From Vibrio hangzhouensis (GTDB lineage Bacteria; Pseudomonadota; Gammaproteobacteria; Enterobacterales; Vibrionaceae), in NCBI RefSeq assembly GCF_900107935.1, contig NZ_FNVG01000021.1, positions 18,516 to 82,515 on the forward strand: a stretch of DNA of 64,000 nucleotides, given 5' to 3'. Both the position numbers and the translations under genes were made by a program. A model generated the notes under the pieces. That model had not been told where the DNA came from, did not search any database, and worked only from the letters and a program-made list of their open reading frames with translations. Below are positions 25,984-34,922 of this stretch, piece by piece (the first letter of the stretch is position 1; each line of letters opens with the position of its first letter).

Positions 25984-26011
25984 ATTATACTTTCCGACAA
26001 ACTTATTGCAA
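25984..26011 (-). promoter_or_regulatory. Promoter of the ATP synthase operon
   Basis: On the minus strand TTGCAA (26006-26011) is followed after 16 bases by a perfect TATAAT (25984-25989), about 65 bases upstream of atpI. It lies in the gap between parB and atpI and has no strong terminator between it and parB. Confidence 0.75.
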
Positions 26012-26108
26012 TCAAACCGCACCAAAAAGGTGCTATTTTATTCACAAAACCATAACTTTCGCACAAAATTTCAATTTATAAATAATTGACCTACATCAAT
26101 TATCTCAT

Positions 26109-26990
26109 TTAGCTCTCAAGCTTGGCAATAAGTTGCTCCAATTTGTGAGGTTCATCAAGACTTATCGTAACTTTAGATTTTCCACTTGCATTTCGAACCA
26201 GAGACACTTTTGCCCCCAATTTTTCACTTAAACGCAACGAAATTTCTTTTGCATCACGGTCTTCTGACTGTTTTTTCTCTGAAGAGTTCGGTTTTAAGCA
26301 CTTTTTCACCAGATCTTCCGTCTGGCGCACCGTCAGTTGTTTCTTAGCAACCGTTGCAGCTAACTCACACTGAACGTCGCCTTCGAGAGCCAATAAAGCG
26401 CGAGCATGGCCCATATCAAGGAGTTTATCCTCAACCAGTTTCTTGACCGGCGTCTCCAACTGGTTGAGACGCAGCAAGTTACTGACAGCTGTACGCGACT
26501 TACCAATGACATCAGCCACTTGTTGGTGAGTCAGTTCAAACTCATCCTGCAGTCGCTCTAAAGCCTGAGCTTCTTCAATGGCATTGAGATCTTCACGTTG
26601 GATGTTTTCAATCAACGCCATCGCTACCGCAGCGCGATCCTGAACATTTTTCACCAGACACGGCACCATTTTCAGGCCCGCTTGTCTGGCGGCACGCCAA
26701 CGTCGCTCACCTGCAATGATTTCATATTGCTCATGGCCCACGCTTCGTACCACGATAGGCTGAATAATGCCTTGCGACTGAATGGACGCAGCCAGTTCCT
26801 CTAACGCCTCTGACGCCATATCTTTGCGAGGTTGATAAATACCTGGACGCAGGCTATTGATTGAGAGTTCTGCCAAATCTCCGTCAGCAGACATCGTTTG
26901 ACTTTGAGTGGCTACCTGCTGTTTTTCTCTTGCGATTGAGCTAGTAGACAGCAGCGCGTCTAGCCCCTTTCCTAAACCACGTTTGGACAT
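26109..26990 (-). CDS. parB: Chromosome partitioning protein ParB
   Basis: Protein of 293 aa. It has MSKRGLGKGLDALL at the N-terminus, the CTP-binding/arginine patch motif as GERRWRAARQAG near residue 110, a helix-turn-helix (LTHQQVADVIGKSRTAVSNLLRLNQL) near residues 153-178 and a C-terminal dimerisation domain. It binds parS and spreads as a CTP-dependent clamp to segregate the origin. It follows parA after 23 bases; a parS-like sequence occurs at 41565. Confidence 0.96.
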   Translation of the reverse strand: MSKRGLGKGLDALLSTSSIAREKQQVATQSQTMSADGDLAELSINSLRPGIYQPRKDMASEALEELAASIQSQGIIQPIVVRSVGHEQYEIIAGERRWRAARQAGLKMVPCLVKNVQDRAAVAMALIENIQREDLNAIEEAQALERLQDEFELTHQQVADVIGKSRTAVSNLLRLNQLETPVKKLVEDKLLDMGHARALLALEGDVQCELAATVAKKQLTVRQTEDLVKKCLKPNSSEKKQSEDRDAKEISLRLSEKLGAKVSLVRNASGKSKVTISLDEPHKLEQLIAKLES

Positions 26991-27013
26991 TGAATCGATT
27001 TTCCTTAAGAGCG

Positions 27014-27787
27014 TTAAGCCAATACTTCTTCGCGTCGTAACATCTCACCCGCCAGAGCAAGATAAGCTTTAGCACCCGCTGAATACTTATCGTAATACAT
27101 CGCGGGTTTGCCATGACTTGGCGCTTCTGCGAGGCGTACATTCCTAGGGATAACGGTTCGGTAAACCTTATCGCCAAAGTGCTTCTTCAACTGTTCAGAC
27201 ACTTCGTTCGCGAGTCGATTTCGAGGGTCATACATGGTTCGAAGTAACCCTTCAATCTTCAAGTTTTCATTAACTACCGCGGCCAGCTTGCTGATGGTAT
27301 CCATCAATGCAGTCAGTCCCTCAAGAGCAAAATATTCACATTGCATCGGCACCAACACGGAGTCAGCAGCAGCCATTGCGTTAATTGTAAGTAGGTTCAA
27401 AGAGGGAGGACAATCGATAAAGATGAAATCATAGTTATCGCGGATTGGCGCAAGTGCGTGTTTCAGGCGCACTTCTCGAGCAAACACTTCCATCAGTTTG
27501 ATCTCTGCAGCGGTAACGTCACCGTTCGCGGCAATCAAGTCAAACTGACCAGAGGTGTTGTCACAAACTACCTGTTCAAAAGGAAGCTCATCAACCAGCA
27601 AATCGTAAGCAGTTGTTTCTACTTGATACTTATCGACGCCACTGGCCATCGTCGCATTACCCTGCGGATCGAGATCTATCACCAAGACTTTACGTTTGGT
27701 GGCAGCCATCGATGCCGCCAAATTTACACACGTTGTTGTTTTTCCAACGCCACCTTTCTGGTTCGCAATAGCGACAATTTTTCCCAC
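27014..27787 (-). CDS. parA: Chromosome partitioning ATPase ParA (Soj)
   Basis: Protein of 257 aa, Walker-type ATPase: deviant Walker A KGGVGKTT (residues 10-17), DLDPQGNAT and FIDCPPSLNLLT. It partners ParB to pull the chromosome-1 origin to the pole in vibrios. It has no N-terminal DNA-binding extension, as expected of the chromosomal type Ib-like/Soj class. It is thirteen bases after rsmG in the same transcription direction. Confidence 0.96.
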   Translation of the reverse strand: MGKIVAIANQKGGVGKTTTCVNLAASMAATKRKVLVIDLDPQGNATMASGVDKYQVETTAYDLLVDELPFEQVVCDNTSGQFDLIAANGDVTAAEIKLMEVFAREVRLKHALAPIRDNYDFIFIDCPPSLNLLTINAMAAADSVLVPMQCEYFALEGLTALMDTISKLAAVVNENLKIEGLLRTMYDPRNRLANEVSEQLKKHFGDKVYRTVIPRNVRLAEAPSHGKPAMYYDKYSAGAKAYLALAGEMLRREEVLA

Positions 27788-27800
27788 GACAACCTCTCCA

Positions 27801-28436
27801 TTATCCCTTCTTGGATAAGATTACAAGATGACGGTCACCTTCCAACTCAGGAACTTGCAAAGGTTTGATATCGATCACAGAACACCACGCTGGCAATTCT
27901 GAGACTTCCTGATCATGAAGCTGACCCTTTAATGCGTAAAAGCGACCACTTTCCGCTTTTGGTAAATGCTCGCACCAGTTGACCATATCGGTCATGGACG
28001 CAAAAGCCCGACTCAATACTCCATCAAAGCCACCTTCGGGGTCAAATTCTTCGACGCGAGATTGGACTGGTGTGACATTTTCCAGTTTAAGTTCATGGGC
28101 GACTTGCTTAATGAAACGAATTCGCTTGCCAAGGCTGTCGAGCAGCGTAAATGAATACGCGGGATTCATGATAGCCAGCGGAATGCCCGGAAGCCCCGGT
28201 CCGGTACCAACATCAATAAAACGTTCACCTTCCAGGTGGCTACTAACAACAATACTATCCAGAATATGTTTCACCAACATATCTTCAGGTCGGCGCACAG
28301 AGGTCAGGTTATACGCTTTGTTCCACTTGTCGAGAAGTTGAACATAACCAACCAGCTGTTGTCTTTGAACGTCGGAGACCTCTAATGAGGTCTCTGATAG
28401 CAGTTGATCCAGTTTTGCTCTTAAGTTATTGCTCAC
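27801..28436 (-). CDS. rsmG: 16S rRNA (guanine527-N7)-methyltransferase RsmG (GidB)
   Basis: Protein of 211 aa. The SAM-binding motif FIDVGTGPGLPGIPLAI is near residue 70, and DGVLSRAFASM contains the conserved RAF of the family. Its start overlaps the mnmG stop by four bases (ATGA), so translation is coupled. Order mnmG-rsmG-parA-parB is conserved in gamma-proteobacteria near oriC. Confidence 0.96.
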   Translation of the reverse strand: MSNNLRAKLDQLLSETSLEVSDVQRQQLVGYVQLLDKWNKAYNLTSVRRPEDMLVKHILDSIVVSSHLEGERFIDVGTGPGLPGIPLAIMNPAYSFTLLDSLGKRIRFIKQVAHELKLENVTPVQSRVEEFDPEGGFDGVLSRAFASMTDMVNWCEHLPKAESGRFYALKGQLHDQEVSELPAWCSVIDIKPLQVPELEGDRHLVILSKKG

Positions 28437-30328
28437 GCTGCTTCACCTTTCTTCAGCATTCCTTTTTTCTTCAGATATACCAACAAGATAGATATGGCTG
28501 CTGGGGTAATACCGGAAATACGAGAAGCAATACCAATGCTTTCAGGCTTCGCCTCACTCAGTTTCGCCACCACTTCATTAGACAACCCCTGCACGTCACT
28601 GTAATCAAGATCGGCTGGGATCTTAGTGTTTTCATGTCGTAGTGACTTGGTGATCTCATCTTGTTGACGTTGGATATAGCCTTCGTATTTCACCTGGATC
28701 TCTACCTGCTCACTGGCCTGTTGATCCTCCAGAGCGGGTGAAAAGGCCTCCAGTGAGGTCAACTGTGCATAATTCAATTCCGGACGACGCAACAGATCTT
28801 CACCGCTGGCTTCGCGTGAAATCGGTGTTTTCAGCAAGGCATTCAGTGCATCGACGCCTTCAGACTTAGGGTTAATCCAGGTTTCTTTCAAACGCTGGCG
28901 CTCGTTGGCCATATTATTCATTTTCTCGTTGAAGCGGCTCCAACGCTGCTCGCTAATCAAACCTAGCTCATGCGCTTTTTCGGTCAGACGAATATCGGCG
29001 TTGTCTTCACGCAGCAATAGTCGATATTCAGCACGAGAAGTGAACATGCGGTAAGGTTCTTTTGTCCCCATGGTAGAAAGATCATCGATCAATACACCCA
29101 TGTACGCCTGATCACGACGTGGGCTCCAACCTTCCTTACCCTGAGAGTACAAGCTTGCATTCAGGCCAGCCATTAAACCCTGGGCGGCCGCTTCTTCGTA
29201 ACCGGTTGTGCCGTTGATTTGTCCCGCAAAGAACAAACCTGAGATAAACTTCGTTTCATAAGTTTGCTTCAAATCACGCGGATCGAAGAAATCATACTCA
29301 ATCGCATAGCCTGGACGCACAATATGTGCATTCTCAAAGCCTTTCATTGAGCGAACAATTTGGACCTGTACATCAAACGGCAAGCTGGTGGAAATGCCAT
29401 TTGGGTATAATTCATGAGTGGTCAGCCCTTCAGGCTCGATAAAAATCTGGTGACTGTTTTTATCGGCAAAACGCATCACCTTGTCTTCAATCGACGGACA
29501 ATAGCGCGGGCCGATGCCTTCGATAACCCCGGCATACATTGGGCTACGATCGAGGTTGTTGCGAATAACTTCATGCGTAGATTCATTCGTGTGGGTAATG
29601 AAGCACGGAATCTGAGTCGGGTGCTGACTACGATTACCCATGAAAGAAAAAACAGGAGTAGGGTTATCACCGTGCTGCACTTCCAGTACCGAAAAATCGA
29701 CACTGCGGGCATCAATACGCGGTGGTGTGCCGGTTTTCAGACGATCAACGCGGAACGGCAATTCACGTAAACGCGCAGCCAGAGCAATTGAAGGTTGATC
29801 CCCCATTCGACCACCAGAAGAACTTTCCATTCCAATGTGGATCTTACCACCCAGGAAGGTTCCAACCGTCAATACAACTGATCGTGAACGGAACTTCAAT
29901 CCCATTTCCGTCACAACACCACGCACCTGATCCTGTTCAACGATCAGATCATCGACCGATTGCTGAAATAGCGTCAGGTTTGGTGTGTTTTCCAGAGCGT
30001 GACGCACATACGCTTTGTACAGAGCACGATCTGCTTGTGCGCGTGTTGCTCGTACCGCAGGACCTTTAGAAGCATTCAGTGTGCGAAATTGAATACCGGC
30101 ATGATCAATGGCTTCAGCCATCAGACCACCCATCGCATCCACTTCTTTTACCAGATGCCCTTTACCAATACCGCCAATGGCTGGGTTACAAGACATCTGA
30201 CCCAGAGTATCAATATTGTGGGTCAACAGTAGTGTTTTTTGCCCGGTACGAGCAGATGCGAGTGCGGCTTCCGTTCCTGCATGTCCGCCACCCACTACGA
30301 TGACATCAAATGTTTCGTGATAAAGCAT
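28433..30328 (-). CDS. mnmG: tRNA uridine-34 carboxymethylaminomethyl modification enzyme MnmG (GidA)
   Basis: Protein of 631 aa. FAD-binding GGGHAGTEAA is at residues 13-22, family motifs CNPAIGGIGKGHLVKE and GTFLGGKIHIG follow, with CPSIEDKV and DDLSTMGTKEPYRMFTSRAEYR further on. It works with MnmE (also in this window) to modify wobble U34. Transcription leads away from oriC, which begins about 90 bases upstream, so its promoter activity can influence origin opening, as known for gidA in E. coli. Confidence 0.97.
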   Translation of the reverse strand: MLYHETFDVIVVGGGHAGTEAALASARTGQKTLLLTHNIDTLGQMSCNPAIGGIGKGHLVKEVDAMGGLMAEAIDHAGIQFRTLNASKGPAVRATRAQADRALYKAYVRHALENTPNLTLFQQSVDDLIVEQDQVRGVVTEMGLKFRSRSVVLTVGTFLGGKIHIGMESSSGGRMGDQPSIALAARLRELPFRVDRLKTGTPPRIDARSVDFSVLEVQHGDNPTPVFSFMGNRSQHPTQIPCFITHTNESTHEVIRNNLDRSPMYAGVIEGIGPRYCPSIEDKVMRFADKNSHQIFIEPEGLTTHELYPNGISTSLPFDVQVQIVRSMKGFENAHIVRPGYAIEYDFFDPRDLKQTYETKFISGLFFAGQINGTTGYEEAAAQGLMAGLNASLYSQGKEGWSPRRDQAYMGVLIDDLSTMGTKEPYRMFTSRAEYRLLLREDNADIRLTEKAHELGLISEQRWSRFNEKMNNMANERQRLKETWINPKSEGVDALNALLKTPISREASGEDLLRRPELNYAQLTSLEAFSPALEDQQASEQVEIQVKYEGYIQRQQDEITKSLRHENTKIPADLDYSDVQGLSNEVVAKLSEAKPESIGIASRISGITPAAISILLVYLKKKGMLKKGEAA

Positions 30329-30457
30329 GAACCGACCTCAGTATTCAATCGACAAATTAGACAAACCAAAAAGGAGACGTATTCTACCGCTTTTCTTAGG
30401 GTGAGAAAATCTGTTTTCACACTTTTTGGATCTAAGAAATAAGTAATATAAAGATAA

Positions 30458-30495
30458 GATCTATATATATGATCTTTTATTAGATCTATTATTAG
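30458..30495 (+). repeat. Three tandem 13-mers of the DNA unwinding element
   Basis: GATCTATATATAT (30458), GATCTTTTATTAG (30471) and GATCTATTATTAG (30483; shares one G with the previous unit) match the L, M and R 13-mers of E. coli oriC in position and spacing, each starting with GATC. Confidence 0.92.
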
Positions 30496-30508
30496 GATCC
30501 ACGATCTC

Positions 30509-30517
30509 TGTGGATAA
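30509..30517 (+). promoter_or_regulatory. DnaA box R1
   Basis: TGTGGATAA, the perfect high-affinity box adjacent to the unwinding element. Confidence 0.93.
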
Positions 30518-30614
30518 GTCGAAAATGATCAACAAATCCATGGATCTTATTTAGATCGTTTGTTGTGATCTAGTGTTGATCTAGTGCTGTATTATCTGGG
30601 ATCAAAATGGCTAC

Positions 30615-30623
30615 TTATGCACA
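30615..30623 (-). promoter_or_regulatory. DnaA box R2
   Basis: TTATGCACA, one base from the consensus TTATNCACA family form; same place and orientation as E. coli R2. Confidence 0.88.
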
Positions 30624-30649
30624 GGGCTGGGGTGGACGCAAACTTGTTC

Positions 30650-30658
30650 TTTGGATAA
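30650..30658 (+). promoter_or_regulatory. DnaA box R3
   Basis: TTTGGATAA, identical to the weaker R3 box of E. coli, in the same context (TTCTTTGGATAA). Confidence 0.88.
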
Positions 30659-30688
30659 ATATAGGTTTTTCACCGGAAAGATCATCTT

Positions 30689-30697
30689 TTATCCACA
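30689..30697 (-). promoter_or_regulatory. DnaA box R4
   Basis: TTATCCACA, a perfect consensus high-affinity box marking the right edge of oriC. Confidence 0.93.
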
Positions 30698-30760
30698 GTC
30701 TAGGTGGTTATTTTATGTTCAGTTGCTCGGTTTGTGCTATTAGAAGTTACTCACAGGCGT

Positions 30761-30784
30761 AAAAAAAGCGGCGAATGCCGCTTT
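30761..30784 (-). terminator. Terminator of mioC, facing oriC
   Basis: AAAGCGGC (30765-30772) and GCCGCTTT (30777-30784) pair with a GAAT loop, and a U-run follows on the minus strand. It would stop mioC transcripts about 65 bases before DnaA box R4. Confidence 0.85.
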
Positions 30785-30800
30785 GATGGTAAGGGGGATT

Positions 30801-31238
30801 TCACTGAAACTTAGCGATGTGCTCATTGAGCCAGCTTTCAGCGGCATCTTCAGGTACCGGGTCGTTGAGGACGTCAATTTCCAGACAGTCGGTCAGTGGG
30901 GTGGCGCCTATATCTTCCAGGAGTGCGTGCGCATGTTTACCTGCGGCGCAAAAGGTGTCGTAACTTGAGTCTCCGATGCCAATAACGGCAAACTTTACAT
31001 CAGACATACGCGGCGGCGTGTTCTGTAAAGCGGCAATAAATGGCTGAATGTTATCTGGGTAATCGCCCGCACCGTGTGTCGAGGTGATCAGGAGCCAAAT
31101 GCCATCGGTACCGACTTCAGACAGTTCTGGCTGATTGTGAATCGTGGTATCCAGTCCTTGCTCTACCAGCAAGTCACTAAGGTGATCACCCACATACTCC
31201 GCACCACCTAAGGTACTCCCCGTAATAATGTGAATCAT
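30801..31238 (-). CDS. mioC: Flavodoxin-like protein MioC
   Basis: Protein of 145 aa, FMN-binding flavodoxin fold: GSTLGGAEYVGDHL (phosphate loop), STHGAGDYPDNIQPF, and GIGDSSYDTFCAAG. MioC is implicated in biotin synthase electron transfer in E. coli. Transcription runs toward oriC; a terminator lies between. It is nine bases after mnmE, so the two are likely co-transcribed. Confidence 0.94.
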   Translation of the reverse strand: MIHIITGSTLGGAEYVGDHLSDLLVEQGLDTTIHNQPELSEVGTDGIWLLITSTHGAGDYPDNIQPFIAALQNTPPRMSDVKFAVIGIGDSSYDTFCAAGKHAHALLEDIGATPLTDCLEIDVLNDPVPEDAAESWLNEHIAKFQ

Positions 31239-31247
31239 TAATATTCC

Positions 31248-32609
31248 TTATTTACCAATACAGAAAGAAGAGAAGATTCGGCCAAGCAGATCGTCAGAAC
31301 TGAACTCACCGGTAATTTCGTTCAGATGCTGCTGGGTGATGCGCAGTTCCTCTGCCAGGATTTCGCCTGCCATATAGCCTTCCAGTTGTTGCTGGCCAAT
31401 ATCAAGATGTTCGGCTGCTCGCTCCAGTGCATCCAGATGACGACGCCTGGCCATAAAGCCGCCCTCATTAGCGCCGGAAAAGCCCATAATGGCCTTAAGG
31501 TGTTCTCGTAAAGCAGGGACGCCTTCACCCGTGCGTGCCGACAGACGAATCAATGTCGGATCATTCACATGACAGATCCCCAGAGATTCACCCGTTTCGT
31601 CAACTTTATTGCGGATCACTGTGATGCCGATTGACGGAGGCAGGCGATCAATAAAGTCTGGCCAAATATCTTTAGGATCGGTGGCGTCAGTGGTGGTGCC
31701 ATCGACCATAAACAAGACGCGGTCTGCTTGCTCAATCTCTTCCCAGGCGCGCTCAATACCAATGCGCTCCACTTCGTCAGAAGCATCACGCAGGCCAGCG
31801 GTATCAATGATGTGCAGTGGCATACCATCAATATGGATGTGCTCACGCAGAACATCACGTGTGGTCCCCGCAATATCGGTGACGATAGCCGATTCTTTGC
31901 CTGACAGCGCATTGAGCAGGCTCGATTTACCGGCATTAGGGCGTCCGGCAATGACCACCTTCATGCCTTCACGCATGATAGCACCCTGGTTGGCTTCTTT
32001 ACGGACTGAGTCCAGGTTGTCGATGATTTGCTGAAGATCACCCGCGACTTTGCCATCGGCAAGAAAGTCGATTTCTTCTTCCGGGAAGTCAATGGCAGCT
32101 TCAACGTAGATCCGCAGGTGTATTAATGACTCCACCAGCACCTGAATACGCTTTGAGAACTGACCCTGCAGGGATTGAAGTGCTGATTTTGCCGCTTCTT
32201 CTGAACTGGCATCGATCAGGTCGGCAATGGCTTCAGCCTGAGTCAGGTCCATTTTATCGTTCAGGAACGCACGCTCACTAAATTCCCCTGGCCTTGCGGG
32301 GCGTACACCAGGAATGGTTAAGATGCGCTTAATTAGCATATCCATCACGACAGGACCACCATGGCCCTGAAGCTCCAGTACATCTTCGCCGGTAAAGGAG
32401 TGTGGATTTGGGAAGTAGAGTGCAATGCCTTGATCCAGCTCGCTGCCATCCTGTGCTTTAAACGCAAGATAGTCCGCATAACGTGGCTTTAATGTTTTCC
32501 CCGTCACTTGCAGTGCGACTTCTGAAGCCAGAGGTCCTGAAACGCGGATAATACCCACGCCGCCTCGGCCTGGGGCTGTAGCCTGAGCCACAATCGTATC
32601 TGTAGTCAT
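31248..32609 (-). CDS. mnmE: tRNA modification GTPase MnmE (TrmE)
   Basis: Protein of 453 aa. The N-terminal tetrahydrofolate-binding domain begins MTTDTIVAQATAPGRGGVGIIRVSG. An inserted Ras-like G domain carries GRPNAGKSSLLN, DIAGTTRD, DTAGLRD and NKVD, and the C-terminus ends in the diagnostic CIGK. It partners MnmG. The frame extends 21 codons upstream into the yidC-mnmE gap, but those codons overlap a terminator region and are rejected. Confidence 0.97.
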   Translation of the reverse strand: MTTDTIVAQATAPGRGGVGIIRVSGPLASEVALQVTGKTLKPRYADYLAFKAQDGSELDQGIALYFPNPHSFTGEDVLELQGHGGPVVMDMLIKRILTIPGVRPARPGEFSERAFLNDKMDLTQAEAIADLIDASSEEAAKSALQSLQGQFSKRIQVLVESLIHLRIYVEAAIDFPEEEIDFLADGKVAGDLQQIIDNLDSVRKEANQGAIMREGMKVVIAGRPNAGKSSLLNALSGKESAIVTDIAGTTRDVLREHIHIDGMPLHIIDTAGLRDASDEVERIGIERAWEEIEQADRVLFMVDGTTTDATDPKDIWPDFIDRLPPSIGITVIRNKVDETGESLGICHVNDPTLIRLSARTGEGVPALREHLKAIMGFSGANEGGFMARRRHLDALERAAEHLDIGQQQLEGYMAGEILAEELRITQQHLNEITGEFSSDDLLGRIFSSFCIGK

Positions 32610-32658
32610 TGTGTTGCCTAATCGCAGTACTTTAGCCAAATTGTAATCATGGTGAATG

Positions 32659-32686
32659 AAAAAGGCGACCATTTAGGCCGCCTTTT
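32659..32686 (-). terminator. Terminator between yidC and mnmE
   Basis: AAAAGGCGACC (32660-32670) pairs with GGCCGCCTTTT (32676-32686) with one mismatch and a 5-base loop; the U-run is on the minus strand. It separates the rpmH-rnpA-yidDC transcript from mnmE-mioC. Confidence 0.75.
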
Positions 32687-32707
32687 ATTCTATTTACTCA
32701 GTTGAGA

Positions 32708-34330
32708 CTACTTAGAATGCAGTCCTTTCTTTTCCAGCGCTTTATAGATAAGCGTTTGCTGGATAAGTGTCACGATGTTCGATACCAACCAGTATAGAAC
32801 CAGACCTGATGGGAACCATAGGAAGAAGAAAGTAAACATAACCGGCATAAAGGTCATGATCTTCTGCTGCATTGGATCCGTTACCGTTGTTGGGCTCATC
32901 TTCTGGATCAGGAACATACTTGCACCCATCAATAGCGGTAGGATGTAGTATGGGTCCTGAGCCGATAAATCGTGAATCCAGCCGAAAAATGGTGAATGAC
33001 GTAGCTCAACCGACTCCATCAGTGCCCAGTACAGTGCGATGAAGATAGGCATCTGTAGCAAGATTGGCAGACAGCCACCCAGTGGGTTCACTTTCTCTTT
33101 CTTGTACAGTTCCATCATTTCCTGGCTCATGCGCTGGCGGTCATCACCGATACGCTCACGCATTGCTTGCAGCTTAGGCTGTAGCATGCGCATTTTCGCC
33201 ATTGAGGTGTACTGTGCTTTAGTTAGTGGGTACATCGCACCACGCACCAGGAAGGTCAGACAGATGATGGCCAGACCCCAGTTCACCACAATACCTTGGA
33301 TGAACGACAGTAGCGTGTGAAGTGGTTTCGCGATAAACCATAACCAGCCGTAGTCTACAACTAGGTCTAGGTTAGGTGCGACTTCGGCCATTTCGTTTTG
33401 CAGTTTTGGACCGGCCCAAAGAGTGGCTTTCAGTGTCGCGGTTTGACCGTCGGCAATTGTTGTGTTCGGCATGCGAACACCGATATCGCCCAGGTTACCA
33501 ATCACGCGAGTGTAAAGGTTCGTGCCTGGTGCTTCACGAGGGATCCATGCCGCAGCGAAGTAGTGCTGAATCATTGCTGCCCAGCCCTGACCGTCAGTCA
33601 GGTTAAGAGACAGGTTGCGATCCTGCATGTCTTCGAAGCTGTACTTTTTATAGCGAGTGTCTTGAGTTGAGTAAGCACCGCCATTGTAAGTTGGCATTGT
33701 GATGCTACCGCCTTTGTCCTGTAGGTTTTGACGAAGGTGAGCATACATACCAAACGTCGCATTCTGGCCAGAGTTGTTGTTTACATCGTATTCAACATCA
33801 ATCGCGTAGTTGCCACGTTTTAGAATAAAGGTCTTAGTGTAAGTGATGCCGTTGGCTTCAAAGATCATTGGCACACGAAGTTCGTCCTGACCGTCAGCAA
33901 GAGTGAAGCTCTCAGCCGATACAGAGTATGCTGGGCGACTTGTGCTGCTCAGATCGATGCCCTGAGGGCCAACCAGGCCACTTTGTGCGATAAACTGATG
34001 ACCTTGACTGTCTTTCAGTAGCTCAAACGGGTCGCTAGATTCTAACTCAGTTGCGTACTCGTTTAGGTTTGCTGTTACTACATCACCGCCAACGGTATTG
34101 ATACCGAGCGTTAGTACGTCAGTTTTCACTGTAATGACTTTTTCTGATGCTGCCTGGCCTTGGCCTGGTGCAGGATCTAGTTCATCAGCGAAAGATGGCG
34201 CAGGTAGAGTACTGCTTTGCGTCTGCTGAGTCGGAACGGGTGCTGGGTTCTTATACGATTGCCATTGTTGAAACAGCAAAAAAGAAACCAAAGCCAAACC
34301 GATTAACAGAATATTACGTTGAGAATCCAT
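32708..34330 (-). CDS. yidC: Membrane protein insertase YidC
   Basis: Protein of 540 aa. It has an N-terminal membrane anchor (NILLIGLALVSFLLF), a large periplasmic domain, and the conserved C-terminal insertase core of five helices (...GLAIICLTFLVRGAMYPLTKAQYTSM..., GGCLPILLQMPIFIALYWAL...). The Arg in VRGAMYPL is the hydrophilic-groove residue. It inserts Fo subunit c among other proteins. It is two bases after yidD. Confidence 0.97.
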   Translation of the reverse strand: MDSQRNILLIGLALVSFLLFQQWQSYKNPAPVPTQQTQSSTLPAPSFADELDPAPGQGQAASEKVITVKTDVLTLGINTVGGDVVTANLNEYATELESSDPFELLKDSQGHQFIAQSGLVGPQGIDLSSTSRPAYSVSAESFTLADGQDELRVPMIFEANGITYTKTFILKRGNYAIDVEYDVNNNSGQNATFGMYAHLRQNLQDKGGSITMPTYNGGAYSTQDTRYKKYSFEDMQDRNLSLNLTDGQGWAAMIQHYFAAAWIPREAPGTNLYTRVIGNLGDIGVRMPNTTIADGQTATLKATLWAGPKLQNEMAEVAPNLDLVVDYGWLWFIAKPLHTLLSFIQGIVVNWGLAIICLTFLVRGAMYPLTKAQYTSMAKMRMLQPKLQAMRERIGDDRQRMSQEMMELYKKEKVNPLGGCLPILLQMPIFIALYWALMESVELRHSPFFGWIHDLSAQDPYYILPLLMGASMFLIQKMSPTTVTDPMQQKIMTFMPVMFTFFFLWFPSGLVLYWLVSNIVTLIQQTLIYKALEKKGLHSK

Positions 34331-34332
34331 CG

Positions 34333-34590
34333 TTATTTATCTCTGTCTTGTTTTTGGACTGGTGGTACGGGGTCAAATCCCCCTTCATTCAAAGGATGGC
34401 ATTTTAATAGACGTTTGCCTGATAACCAACATCCTTTTACAAAACCGTGAGCTTTCAAGGCTTCTATAGCGTAAAGAGAACAGGTTGGGGTGAACCGACA
34501 GCGAGGTCCGATAAGAGGACTGATTATCCACCGATAGAGGTAGACGAGTCCGATAGCTAACCACGCGAAGGGCGAGACAGGCGATGCCAT
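34333..34590 (-). CDS. yidD: Membrane protein insertion efficiency factor YidD
   Basis: Protein of 85 aa with the family signature GLVYLYRWIISPLIGPRCRFTPTCSLYAIEAL, including conserved RF-PTCS-YA, and GGFDPVPP near the end. Its first 34 bases overlap the 3' end of rnpA in another frame, the usual compact arrangement of this cluster. Confidence 0.95.
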   Translation of the reverse strand: MASPVSPFAWLAIGLVYLYRWIISPLIGPRCRFTPTCSLYAIEALKAHGFVKGCWLSGKRLLKCHPLNEGGFDPVPPVQKQDRDK

Positions 34591-34913
34591 AACTTATCTA
34601 GAAGTTTGAACATTTCTTCATTGCTTAGAGTTTGCGCACTCTTCTTGGCAATTACAACAAAATCTTTGCTTGGAAGCTCATGTTGTTTGTTACGAAAACT
34701 TTCACGAACCAAACGCTTAAAGTGGTTTCTGGCAACAGCTGTTTTAATCTGCTTTTTAGGAACCGCTAGGCCAAGACGAGGGTGTGATAGTGTGTTCTTG
34801 CGAGCAATGATGGTGAAATGGGGGGAGCCAGCTCGATGAGCTTGCTTAAATACGTTTTGGTAATGCTCGGGAGTTAACAAGCGTAACTCCCGAATAAAGG
34901 CATGCTTTTTCAA
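34557..34913 (-). CDS. rnpA: Ribonuclease P protein component
   Basis: Protein of 118 aa, basic, with the RNase P protein signature RNHFKRLVRESFR (residues 62-74) that contacts the RNA subunit. It starts with TTG at 34913 (MKKHAFIRELRLLTPEHY); non-ATG starts are usual for this gene. It lies directly downstream of rpmH with 9 bases between, so the two are expected on one mRNA. Confidence 0.93.
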   Translation of the reverse strand: MKKHAFIRELRLLTPEHYQNVFKQAHRAGSPHFTIIARKNTLSHPRLGLAVPKKQIKTAVARNHFKRLVRESFRNKQHELPSKDFVVIAKKSAQTLSNEEMFKLLDKLWHRLSRPSRG

Positions 34914-34922
34914 AATAGAAGA

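Larger units (their letters stand above)
30420..30700. other. oriC: Chromosomal replication origin oriC (chromosome 1)
   Basis: The mnmG-mioC gap contains an AT-rich unwinding region with three 13-mers (30458-30495), four DnaA boxes in the order and orientation of E. coli R1, R2, R3 and R4, and 13 GATC sites between 30429 and 30683, the density needed for Dam/SeqA control. TGATCAACAAATCC after R1 occupies the place of the E. coli IHF site. Flanking genes are those of E. coli oriC, so this is the DnaA-driven origin rather than the RctB-driven origin of chromosome 2. Confidence 0.96.

Noticed and set aside
26018..26034. Hairpin GCACC-AAAAA-GGTGC as parB terminator
   Set aside because: The stem is only 5 bp and no U-tract follows on the minus strand; parB and atpI may be separated only by the atp promoter.
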